A stretch of DNA of 64,000 nucleotides from Streptomyces flavidovirens DSM 40150. Lineage in GTDB: Bacteria > Actinomycetota > Actinomycetes > Streptomycetales > Streptomycetaceae. Where the stretch lies: assembly GCF_000429085.1 (NCBI RefSeq), contig NZ_AUBE01000006.1:310001-374000 (forward strand). The letters are read 5' to 3'. The position numbers and the translations under genes were made by a program. Under the pieces are notes generated by a model that saw nothing but the letters and a program-made list of their open reading frames with translations, was not told where the DNA came from and searched no databases. This document shows positions 56,956 to 64,000 of the stretch, in pieces (the first letter of the stretch is position 1; each line of letters starts with the position of its first letter).

Positions 56956-57847
56956 GACCGCGCACCAGCAGGTCGACCAGCGCGCACACGAACAGCGCTA
57001 TCCCGATGAAGCCGTTCGTCGAGAAGAACGCCCGGTTGAGGCGGGACAGGTCGTGCGGCTTCACGATCGTGTGCTCGTAGAGGAAGGCCACGGTCACGAC
57101 CACCAGGCCGGCCCAGAAGAACACCCCGGCGCCGGTGGCCAGCGCGTACCAGACCAGCAGGACCGTCGTCACCGCGTGGCAGGCCCGCGAGCCGTACAGC
57201 GCGGCCGGGACACCGAAGCGGGCCGGCACGGACTTCACTCCGTGCGCGCGGTCCGCCTGGACGTCCTGGCTGCCGAAGATGAGGTCGAAGCCGCCGATCC
57301 AGATGCCGACCGCGAGACCCAGGATCACCGCGTCCCAGGACCACTCCCCCGTGATCGCGAGCCAGGCACCGACAGGACCCATGGCCTGGGCGAGACCCAG
57401 AATGGCGTGCGGGAAATTCGTGAAGCGCTTGCCGTACGGATAGACCACCATCGGGACGACGGCGATCGGCGCCAGCGCCAGGCACAGCGGATTGAGCGCG
57501 GCGGCCGCGCCGAGAAAAACGACCACGGCGATGAGCGCACCGGTCCACGCCGACCGGACCGAGACCGCGCCGGTGACCAGCTCCCGGTTGGCGGTGCGGG
57601 GGTTACGGGCGTCCAGCTCGCGGTCGATGATCCGGTTGCACGCCATCGCGAACGTACGCAGGCCAACCATGGCGACGGTGACGAGCAGGAGATTGCCCCA
57701 GTGGATATTCCGGTCCAGCTCGAACATGGCGGTGAGCGCGGCGATGTAGGCGAAGGGCAGCGCGAAGACCGAGTGCTCGATCATCACGAGCCGCAGGAAG
57801 GCCTTAGTCCTCCCGACCGGCGGAACCGCGGCCGCTGCGCTGCTCAC
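56945..57847 (-). CDS. mqnP: UbiA-family prenyltransferase of menaquinone synthesis
   Basis: A 300-residue membrane prenyltransferase that attaches the polyprenyl tail to the futalosine-pathway ring precursor. First Asp-rich motif CNRIIDRELDARNPRTANRE; second FDLIFGSQDVQADRAHGVKSVPARFG. Eight hydrophobic segments are visible. Downstream of the UbiD-type gene on the same strand with an 80-bp gap. Confidence 0.93.
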   Translation of the reverse strand: MSSAAAAVPPVGRTKAFLRLVMIEHSVFALPFAYIAALTAMFELDRNIHWGNLLLVTVAMVGLRTFAMACNRIIDRELDARNPRTANRELVTGAVSVRSAWTGALIAVVVFLGAAAALNPLCLALAPIAVVPMVVYPYGKRFTNFPHAILGLAQAMGPVGAWLAITGEWSWDAVILGLAVGIWIGGFDLIFGSQDVQADRAHGVKSVPARFGVPAALYGSRACHAVTTVLLVWYALATGAGVFFWAGLVVVTVAFLYEHTIVKPHDLSRLNRAFFSTNGFIGIALFVCALVDLLVRGLTV

Positions 57848-57926
57848 AGCCCGTACTCCGGTTCACCCCCGCGGAAGCGGGGAAACCCGGCCTCCGCACT
57901 ACCGCAGCCCATTTTCGCCGAGTCCC

Positions 57927-59384
57927 TCACAGGCCGTACTCCTTCCAGCGCTTTGTCACCCGTTCGGCCGTAGCCGGGTCGGATTCGACCATGTTCGGCC
58001 AGCCGCCGTCGCGGGTGTAGCCCTCCTCGGGCAGCTTCTTCGTGGCGTCGATGCCCGCCTTGCCGCCCCAGAACTGCTGGTACGACGCATGGTCCAGGTG
58101 ATCCACCGGACCCTCGACGACCGTCAGGTCACGGGAGTAGTCCACATTTCCCAGCGCCCGCCACGCGACCTCGTGGTAGTTGTGCACGTCGCAGTCCTTG
58201 TCGACCACGATGATCAGCTTCTCCAGCGACAGCATGTGCGCGCCCCAGATGGCGTGCATGACCTTCTGCGCGTGCTTCGGGTACTTCTTGTCGATCGCCA
58301 CGATGACGCAGTTGTGGAAGCCGCCCGCCTCGGGCAGGTGGTAGTCGACGATGTCCGGCACGATGATCTTGAGCAGCGGCAGGAAGAAGCTCTCCGTGGC
58401 CCGCCCCAGCGGCCCGTCCTCCGTAGGCGGCCGCCCCACCACAATGGACTGGAGCAATGGCCGACGCCGCATAGTGATCGTGTCGATCGTCAGCGCCGGG
58501 AAGTCCTCCTGCGGCGTGTAGAACCCGGTGTGATCACCGAAGGGTCCTTCCGGCAGCATCTTCCCGGGCTCCAGCCACCCCTCCAGTACGACCTCGGCGT
58601 GCGCCGGGACCTGGAGCGGAACGGTCTTGCAGTCGACCATCTCAATCCGCTTGCCCGACAGGAATCCGGCGAAGAGGTACTCGTCGATGTCACCCGGCAG
58701 CGGAGCGGTCGAGGCGTATGTCACGGCCGGCGGAGCCCCGAAAGCAATCGCGACCGGCAGGCGCTCACCGCGCCGAGCGGCCACCTGGTAGTGATTCCGG
58801 CTGTCCTTGTGGATCTGCCAGTGCATGCCGATGGTGCGCTTGTCGTGGCGCTGGAGCCGGTACAGCCCCAGGTTCCGGATGCCCGTCTCCGGGTCCTTGG
58901 TATGAGTAAGCCCCAGATTGAAGAACGACCCACCGTCCTCCGGCCACGTAAAGAGCGCGGGCAGCAGGTCCAGATCCACGTCATCCCCCGTGATGACGAC
59001 CTCCTGCACCGGCGCGGCGTCGGACTTGACCTTCTTCGGCGGCACGTGGGCCATCGCCCCGAGCTTGCCGAAAGCCTCCCGCACACCGACGAAGCCCTGC
59101 GGCAGCTCCGGCTTCAGCAGCCCGCCGATCTTGTCCCGGATGTCGTCGTACGACTTCAGCCCGAGCGCCTTGAGCAGCCGGCGGTCCGTACCGAAGACGT
59201 TCATCGCCAGGGGCATGGCGGAGCCCTTGACGTTCTCGAAGAGAAGCGCCGGGCCGCCCGCCTTGTTCACCCGGTCGACGATCTCCCCGACCTCCAGGTA
59301 CGGATCGACTTCGGCCTTGATGCGCTTGAGGTCGCCCTCGCGCTCCAGCGCCCGGAGCAGGGAGCGAAGATCGTCGTAAGCCAT
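57927..59384 (-). CDS. UbiD-type menaquinone decarboxylase (MqnL-like)
   Basis: A 485-residue prenyl-FMN-dependent decarboxylase. Conserved: [85 protein letters not shown] (catalytic Glu and metal/cofactor site), [25 protein letters not shown]. Grouped with mqnP and ubiX it should remove the carboxylate before tail attachment or methylation in the futalosine route (MqnL role by context). Length is normal. Confidence 0.93.
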   Translation of the reverse strand: MAYDDLRSLLRALEREGDLKRIKAEVDPYLEVGEIVDRVNKAGGPALLFENVKGSAMPLAMNVFGTDRRLLKALGLKSYDDIRDKIGGLLKPELPQGFVGVREAFGKLGAMAHVPPKKVKSDAAPVQEVVITGDDVDLDLLPALFTWPEDGGSFFNLGLTHTKDPETGIRNLGLYRLQRHDKRTIGMHWQIHKDSRNHYQVAARRGERLPVAIAFGAPPAVTYASTAPLPGDIDEYLFAGFLSGKRIEMVDCKTVPLQVPAHAEVVLEGWLEPGKMLPEGPFGDHTGFYTPQEDFPALTIDTITMRRRPLLQSIVVGRPPTEDGPLGRATESFFLPLLKIIVPDIVDYHLPEAGGFHNCVIVAIDKKYPKHAQKVMHAIWGAHMLSLEKLIIVVDKDCDVHNYHEVAWRALGNVDYSRDLTVVEGPVDHLDHASYQQFWGGKAGIDATKKLPEEGYTRDGGWPNMVESDPATAERVTKRWKEYGL

Positions 59385-59473
59385 GCGGTCCAGTATCCGG
59401 TACGCACTACGCTTGGCCCGTCACCGGGGCCGCCTTCGGCGCCCCGCGGCCCGCGTTCTGGGAGCTTGCCCTC

Positions 59474-59806
59474 ATGCTCAGGTATCTGCCGTTCCTCCTG
59501 GTTCTGGCGCTGTGGATCTACGCCTTCATCGACTGCCTGAACACCCCCGAGGAAGAGGTCCGCCACCTCCCCAAGGTGGTCTGGGTGATCATCGTGCTGC
59601 TCTTCGGCGAGGTACTGATCGGCCCCATCGCCTGGCTGGCGGTCGGCAAGGTCCGCAAGGGAGCCGGGAACGGCACGCCCGCCGAATGGCGCCGCGGCCG
59701 CAAGCAGCAATGGGTCGCCCCTGACGACAACCCCGACTTCCTCAAGTCCCTCAAGGACGAGAACGAGAACGACGGCCCCGAGGACCCGACGCCCCCCAAG
59801 CCCTGA
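59474..59806 (+). CDS. PLDc_N-domain small membrane protein
   Basis: A 110-residue protein with two transmembrane helices ([44 protein letters not shown]) that match the phospholipase D nuclease N-terminal module found alone in many actinobacteria. A charged C-terminal tail follows (RRGRKQQW, then acidic). No catalytic HKD motif. Function unknown. Confidence 0.85.
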   Translation: MLRYLPFLLVLALWIYAFIDCLNTPEEEVRHLPKVVWVIIVLLFGEVLIGPIAWLAVGKVRKGAGNGTPAEWRRGRKQQWVAPDDNPDFLKSLKDENENDGPEDPTPPKP

Positions 59807-60121
59807 CGCAGCGTCGGAACCAACCGGACGGCGCCCCCGCCCCACCTGCAACGCCACCGGGGAGGGGACGTGCCGGGGCGCTCCCCCCGCACCCCCGCCC
59901 ACCAACCAACGGTGCCGGGCGGGGACGTGTCGGGGCGCTCCCCGCAGGGCGTTGAACGCAACCACCGCCAACGAACCAACGCACTACCCGAACGTTCGAC
60001 GCCCGAGGAGACGCCCCGGCGCGGCACCGCCCCCAACACCCCCGCAAAAAGACGCCCGCCCCACCCCCGCGCCGCGATTTGCCGGCGCATCAGTCGAAAA
60101 CCCGTGCACGCGCCAACTCAC
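59807..60121. other. GC-rich intergenic repeat region
   Basis: No credible gene. It holds two copies of a 23-bp sequence (59864-59886 and 59921-59943) with one difference, each ending in GGGGCGCTCCCC and able to fold, plus scattered ACCAACCAACG/ACGAACCAACG repeats (59901-59981). They may serve as terminators for the PLDc_N gene or be a local repeat family. Confidence 0.5.
59864..59943. repeat. Direct repeat pair (23 bp, 57-bp period)
   Basis: GGGGACGTGCCGGGGCGCTC plus CCC at 59864-59886 recurs at 59921-59943 with T for C at position 10. Both halves of each copy are G-rich then C-rich, so each can form a hairpin. Confidence 0.8.
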
Positions 60122-60146
60122 TTTACGTAGGTTGGAGTTAACGTAG
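60122..60146 (+). promoter_or_regulatory. TTTACGTAG motif, copies 3 and 4 (ATPase gene)
   Basis: TTTACGTAG at 60122-60130 and TTAACGTAG at 60138-60146, a direct repeat with a 16-bp period, 31 bp upstream of the GTG start of the ATPase gene. The spacing suggests a dimeric regulator or overlapping promoter elements. Confidence 0.5.
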
Positions 60147-60176
60147 CGACACATGTTGCTGGTGCGGGGGGGCACT

Positions 60177-62210
60177 GTGGACAGAGAGCTGTTCGGCCGC
60201 GAGGCAGTCCTCGACGGTCTCGCGCCACGGCTCGTCGGTCTGCCTCCTCGCGGGTTCCAGAAGGTCCCCTTCGAGCACCGCGACGATCTGCCCGCCGTGG
60301 TCCTCACCGGCGGGCGCGGTATGGGCAAGACCGCGCTGCTCAAGCGGCTGCACACCGCGTACCGCCAGCGCACCCCCATCGCTCTGATCGACTGCGAGCG
60401 AGCCGAGTTCGTCGAGCGCCCGGCCGAGCACGCGCTGTCCTGGTCCCCGGTCACCGAGGCCCTCGCCGAGCTGGGCGACCAGCTCGCGCCGCCCGTGCAC
60501 GGTGCGGGGGCCGTCGAGTTCCCACGGCTGGCCGCCGGGCTGCTCGCCGTCGCGAGCCTCGGGTGGCAGCCGCACGACGACGAGAACATCGTCGCCGAAG
60601 GGCTCCGGCTCGGGCTCCTCGTCGAGCCCGGTTCGCGCTGGCGCAACCAGACCCGCACCTGGCTGACGAAGGTCGTGGCGAAGCTCGCGGCCATGGCCTC
60701 CGGGGTGGGTCCGGGGCTCGATGTGGTCGTGGAGACGACCGTCGAGTCCCTGCTCGACGACCTGTTCAACCGGGGGCAGCGCGCTTCCGCCGACTGGTAC
60801 GGGAACTACCCGGGCGCCGGCGGCAAGGCCAAGCGCGGCCTGACTCTGCTGGCGCTGCACTTCCGGCGCGGCAGCGAGCACCGCGTCCGCGCCGAACGTC
60901 ACCTCGTCGGTGCGCTGCGGGCCGACCTGGACGCCGCCTACCAGGGGATGGGGCGGTTACGCCGCGTGGGGCGGCCCGTCGTCCTCATCGACAACGCCCA
61001 GGCGCCGCTCGGCCGCCGGCTGGTCGAGCCCGTGCTCCGGGACCGGGCCGAGGGCAGGCGCGACCACGTGGTGCTCGTCGCGGCCCTGCGCGGCCACGAC
61101 CACCCCGCTCTGCGTCACGCCGTACGCCGGACCCTGCCGGAGGTCCGGCACGAACTGGGCTGGCGGCGCGGCCGCGAGATCGCTTCCGGTGCGGTGGCTG
61201 TGGAGCTGACCCCGCTCGAACCCGAGCACGTACGGCAGTTCTTCGACCTGACCGACCCCCGCCAACTGACCCACCCGAAGCTGGCCCGTGCCGTGCACCG
61301 GCTCACCGGCGGGCGCCCCGTGGGCGTGGACCTGCTGGCCCGGGCCGCCGGGCAGGACCCGCATCCGGAGCGGTTCACCCCGGCCTCGCTGCTCGCCGCT
61401 ACCGTCACGCTCCGCGAGGACCGGGAAGGGCAGGAGGTGGCCGCCGAGCTGCTCGCGCGGCTGGTTCCCCCGTCCCGGCTCGACTGGCTCACCGTACTGG
61501 CGCCCGCGCACGACGTGCCGTCGGCGGAGGCGCTGGCCGCGTCGCGGCTGCCGGGCGAGGAGGGGCGTACGGGACTGGCAGCCGTACGCGATGTACGCAC
61601 GCTCCTCGCCGACGAGCACTGGCCGCCGGCCCCCGGGCACTTCGTCGGCGACCCCTTTCTGCGCACGCTGCTGCTGCACCGGCTGCGGTACGGCGACCGT
61701 GACTTCGGCCGGTGGCGGGCCGTCCACGAGACGCTGCGCGACCACTACCGGGACCGGGACGTTCCGCGGCGGCTGCACCACGAGCTGGCGCTGGGGGTCA
61801 CCGAGGGCGCGGTGACGTATCTGCGGGAGACCTTCCCGCTCGCCGACGCCCGGGTCTGGCTGGACGAGCTGCGCTTCATCGCCTCCGCGCCGCATTTCGA
61901 CGATCCGGATGTACGGCGGCCCGTGGCCCTGGGCCGGGCCGACGCGTCGGCGCCGCCGCCCGGTTCGGACCCCACGCTCCATCTGCGCATCCGCCGACTG
62001 CTGTTCGCGGTGTGGCAGCTGACCGATCCGCTGGCCCTTCCGGACGACGAGGTGACCGAGAAGATGGGGTACGAGCTGGGGCTCCTCTCGGAGCTGCACA
62101 GTTCCGGCAACGAGGTTCTCTGGCAGGCCTCCCGCTCCTGGCCGCAGGCCGTACGCGAGTGGCGCGCCCCGGCCGCCGGCACCACCGGCACGAGAGGAGA
62201 CGGGGCATGA
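60177..62210 (+). CDS. STAND/AAA-like P-loop ATPase of unknown function (TTA codon)
   Basis: A 677-residue cytoplasmic protein. GTG at 60177 follows GGGGGGGCACT; an ATG eight codons earlier (60153) lacks a Shine-Dalgarno. Features: RELFGREAVLDGL at the N-terminus, Walker A LTGGRGMGKTALLKRLH (about residues 44-60), Walker B RPVVLIDNAQ, a sensor-like VVLVAALRGHDHP, and HRLTGGRPVGVDLLARAAG, the Gly-x-Pro motif of STAND/AAA ATPases. The C-terminal 300 residues are helical, Arg/Leu-rich, with no recognisable effector. Leu261 is a TTA codon (60957-60959). It overlaps the LivK-like gene by 4 bp, so the products are probably made and work together. Function unknown. Confidence 0.85.
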   Translation: MDRELFGREAVLDGLAPRLVGLPPRGFQKVPFEHRDDLPAVVLTGGRGMGKTALLKRLHTAYRQRTPIALIDCERAEFVERPAEHALSWSPVTEALAELGDQLAPPVHGAGAVEFPRLAAGLLAVASLGWQPHDDENIVAEGLRLGLLVEPGSRWRNQTRTWLTKVVAKLAAMASGVGPGLDVVVETTVESLLDDLFNRGQRASADWYGNYPGAGGKAKRGLTLLALHFRRGSEHRVRAERHLVGALRADLDAAYQGMGRLRRVGRPVVLIDNAQAPLGRRLVEPVLRDRAEGRRDHVVLVAALRGHDHPALRHAVRRTLPEVRHELGWRRGREIASGAVAVELTPLEPEHVRQFFDLTDPRQLTHPKLARAVHRLTGGRPVGVDLLARAAGQDPHPERFTPASLLAATVTLREDREGQEVAAELLARLVPPSRLDWLTVLAPAHDVPSAEALAASRLPGEEGRTGLAAVRDVRTLLADEHWPPAPGHFVGDPFLRTLLLHRLRYGDRDFGRWRAVHETLRDHYRDRDVPRRLHHELALGVTEGAVTYLRETFPLADARVWLDELRFIASAPHFDDPDVRRPVALGRADASAPPPGSDPTLHLRIRRLLFAVWQLTDPLALPDDEVTEKMGYELGLLSELHSSGNEVLWQASRSWPQAVREWRAPAAGTTGTRGDGA

Positions 62211-63751
62211 CGGACTGGCTGAGAAGAGTCTTCTGGTTCACCCCTTTACGCAAGGGGCTCACGGTGCTGCTGGTGCTCGCGGTGGTCGCCGGCCTCTCGT
62301 ACGGCGGCTACCGCATCGCCAATCCGGACCTGTCCTGCACCGAGGGCGTCGCCCGCCCCGAGGAGGGCGCGGAGTGCGTGGGGGTTTCCGGGGACGGCTA
62401 TGCCTTCGAGGTCCCGGCGCTGAAGCTGGTCACCGCCGCCATCAGGAAGGAGAACGAAGAGCTGAAGGCCGGTGAGTACGCGACCGTGGCCGTGATGCTG
62501 CCGCTCACCTCGACCGACACAGGGATGCGCACCAAGGTCCTCCACGAGGTGCAGGGCGCGTTCCTCCAGCAGTACGCGGCCAACCACGACTCCAACGAGC
62601 AGGTGCCCAAGATCCGGCTCGTACTCGCCAATACCGGCAAGGGCAACCAGCACTGGCGTACGACCGTGGAGCAGTTGAAGAGGATGGTGGACGGCCCCGA
62701 CAAGCTGCGGGCCGTCTCCGGCATAGCCACCAGCAGCGCCGAGACCAAGGACGCCGTCAAGGAGCTGACCGCAGCCGGCATACCTGTGATAGGGACCACG
62801 ATCACCGCCGACGACATCGCCAACGGGCCGGATGGGGACCCGTACCCCGGTCTCGCCCGGGTCTCCCCCACCAACAGCGACGAGGCCCGCGCCATCGCCG
62901 ATTTCGGCAAGGTCGACGCCAAGAAGGCCGTACTCGTCCAGGACACCCGGCCCGGCGACCACTACACCGCCACGCTCAAGCAGGCCTTCGCCGACCTGCT
63001 CACCGGCGCCCCGCACGAGGCGCGGCTGTTCACCTCCCCGCCCGACCCCACGGACGAAGGCACCACCCCCAACACCTTCCGGCAGATCGCGCTGCTGCTC
63101 TGCGGCACCCGCGACGCCGACACGGTGTTCTTCGCCGGGCGCCACACCCAGCTTCGGCAGTTCGTGAACGCTCTGGGGCAACGGCCCTGCGTGCACCGGG
63201 AGTTCACCGTGCTGACCGGCGACGAGGGTTCCTATCTCGGCGCGGACGACCAGCTCGACGAGACGGCCCTGACCCGCAAGGTCAGCGTCCGTTACGCCTC
63301 GCTCGCCCACCCGGACGCGTGGAAGGGGCCCGGTGCGCCGAGGACGGGTGGGTCCCCGGCGGCGTACAAGACCTTCACGGATCTGCTGGCGAAGGCGGCC
63401 GCTGCGGACATCGGGCCCATCGGCAAGACCTCGCTGACGGACGGGCAGGCGATCATCGCGTACGACGCCATGGCCGTGGCCGTCCAGGGCATCAGGGAGG
63501 CGACCTTGGCAAGCGAGAAGCTGGAGCTGCCGGACATCGGTGATGTCGTCACCCAGTGGCCGCAGACAAAGGGGCCGCTGAAGGTCGAGGGCGCGAGCGG
63601 CTGGATCTGCCTCGACAACCACGGGAACCCGTACAACAAGGCGGTGCCGATCGTGGAGCTCGCCCCGGACGGCAGCCAGCGGTTCGTGGAGATCGCCTGG
63701 CCCGACGGGGACCCGCCGGCTCAGGACTGCATGCCGCCGGGCGCCTCGTAG
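62207..63751 (+). CDS. Membrane-anchored LivK-like ligand-binding protein (TTA codon)
   Basis: A 514-residue protein. A short cytoplasmic start (MTDWLRRVFWFTP), one transmembrane helix (GLTVLLVLAVVAGLSYGGY), then an extracellular periplasmic-binding-protein type I domain. That includes YATVAVMLPLTSTDTGMRT, HEVQGAFLQQYAAN, IRLVLANTGKGNQHWRTTVEQL, AVSGIATSSAETKDAVKELTAAGIPVIGTT, GLARVSPTNSDEARAIADFG, and LTDGQAIIAYDAMAVAVQGIREA. There is no lipobox and no permease gene nearby, so it is a receptor rather than an importer subunit. Leu14 is a TTA codon (62246-62248). Coupled to the ATPase upstream. Confidence 0.87.
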   Translation: MTDWLRRVFWFTPLRKGLTVLLVLAVVAGLSYGGYRIANPDLSCTEGVARPEEGAECVGVSGDGYAFEVPALKLVTAAIRKENEELKAGEYATVAVMLPLTSTDTGMRTKVLHEVQGAFLQQYAANHDSNEQVPKIRLVLANTGKGNQHWRTTVEQLKRMVDGPDKLRAVSGIATSSAETKDAVKELTAAGIPVIGTTITADDIANGPDGDPYPGLARVSPTNSDEARAIADFGKVDAKKAVLVQDTRPGDHYTATLKQAFADLLTGAPHEARLFTSPPDPTDEGTTPNTFRQIALLLCGTRDADTVFFAGRHTQLRQFVNALGQRPCVHREFTVLTGDEGSYLGADDQLDETALTRKVSVRYASLAHPDAWKGPGAPRTGGSPAAYKTFTDLLAKAAAADIGPIGKTSLTDGQAIIAYDAMAVAVQGIREATLASEKLELPDIGDVVTQWPQTKGPLKVEGASGWICLDNHGNPYNKAVPIVELAPDGSQRFVEIAWPDGDPPAQDCMPPGAS

Positions 63752-64000
63752 GCTGCGTACAGCTCGCGGTAGCGGTCCGGGGTCCACGCCGACCAGTCCT
63801 GCCGGCGGCCGTCGAGGAACTCGACGAGGTACTCCAGGTGCTGGTGCCAGCCCGCCAGGCGGCTCAGCCGCTCGGCATCGCCGGTCACCGCGACCTCGTT
63901 GGTGAAGCGCAGCACCGTGCCGTTCGTCGCCCCGGCCGGCGCCAGGTGGAAGCGGATGCGCCCGTGCCCGGCGGCGGTGTACTCCGCGACGTGCTCCACG
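63721..64000 (-). CDS. SRPBCC (AHSA1-like) protein, N-terminus outside the window
   Basis: The C-terminal about 93 residues of a helix-grip fold protein run off the right edge: LAPAGATNGTVLRFTNEVAV, then GWHQHLEYLVEFLDGRR, the end typical of Aha1-domain/SRPBCC proteins with a closing Trp-rich segment. The stop at 63721 lies inside the 3' end of the convergent LivK-like gene (31-bp overlap). Ligand unknown. Confidence 0.8.
   Translation of the reverse strand, partial: VEHVAEYTAAGHGRIRFHLAPAGATNGTVLRFTNEVAVTGDAERLSRLAGWHQHLEYLVEFLDGRRQDWSAWTPDRYRELYAAYEAPGGMQS

Overview
The window is a high-GC chromosomal segment from Streptomyces or a very close streptomycete. The evidence is strong G/C bias at third codon positions, frequent GTG starts, many GTGA/ATGA start-stop overlaps, lipoprotein/Tat-like secreted proteins, and a gene order in which nuoA-N lies beside a futalosine-type menaquinone cluster. 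No rRNA, tRNA, CRISPR array, phage or insertion sequence was seen. It reads as core chromosome with small decayed spots.

Region by region. 1-6.9 kb: end of a VOC protein, a small lipoprotein, a secreted M28 aminopeptidase, then a leftward ABC exporter/LolA-like operon and a secreted CHRD-DUF3455 protein. 7-12.5 kb: long-chain polyprenyl diphosphate synthase, fumarylacetoacetase, a Uma2 protein and RecQ. 12.6-28.7 kb: the complete 14-gene complex I operon nuoA-N, transcribed leftward, with a Rex-type operator in front of nuoA. 28.7-34 kb: a 0.7-kb regulatory region, a NlpC/P60 hydrolase, two truncated head-to-head pseudogenes, a secreted serine hydrolase with a TTA codon, and a winged-helix protein. 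34-44.4 kb: a GGR/MenJ-like reductase, a zinc-ribbon membrane protein, a haloacetate-dehalogenase-like hydrolase, glutaminase, menG, mqnC and a small companion gene, a VapBC-like pair, a Ser/Thr kinase and mqnA. 44.5-53.6 kb: a cold-shock gene with a terminator-like leader hairpin, acyl-CoA ligase, AraC and TetR regulators, a secreted lipase, a symporter preceded by a Cys-rich leader ORF, GNAT and UdgX. 53.7-59.8 kb: mqnE, an Lrp/AsnC regulator, ubiX, a rhomboid protease, mqnP and a UbiD-type decarboxylase. 60.1-64 kb: a two-gene unit of a STAND/AAA-like ATPase and a membrane-anchored LivK-like sensor, then a partial SRPBCC gene.

The main theme is respiration. NuoA-N passes electrons from NADH to menaquinone. 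MqnA, MqnE, MqnC, MqnP and the UbiD/UbiX-type enzymes, together with MenG and the polyprenyl synthase, make that menaquinone, and the GGR-family reductase may saturate its tail. mqnB and mqnD are not in the window. The least explained item is the ATPase plus LivK-like sensor pair. Both genes carry the rare TTA codon, and a 9-base promoter motif upstream of them is shared with mqnE and the Lrp gene.

Limits: all calls are from reading the sequence. Promoters, operators and RNA structures are predictions, and alternative start codons are stated where the choice is not firm.
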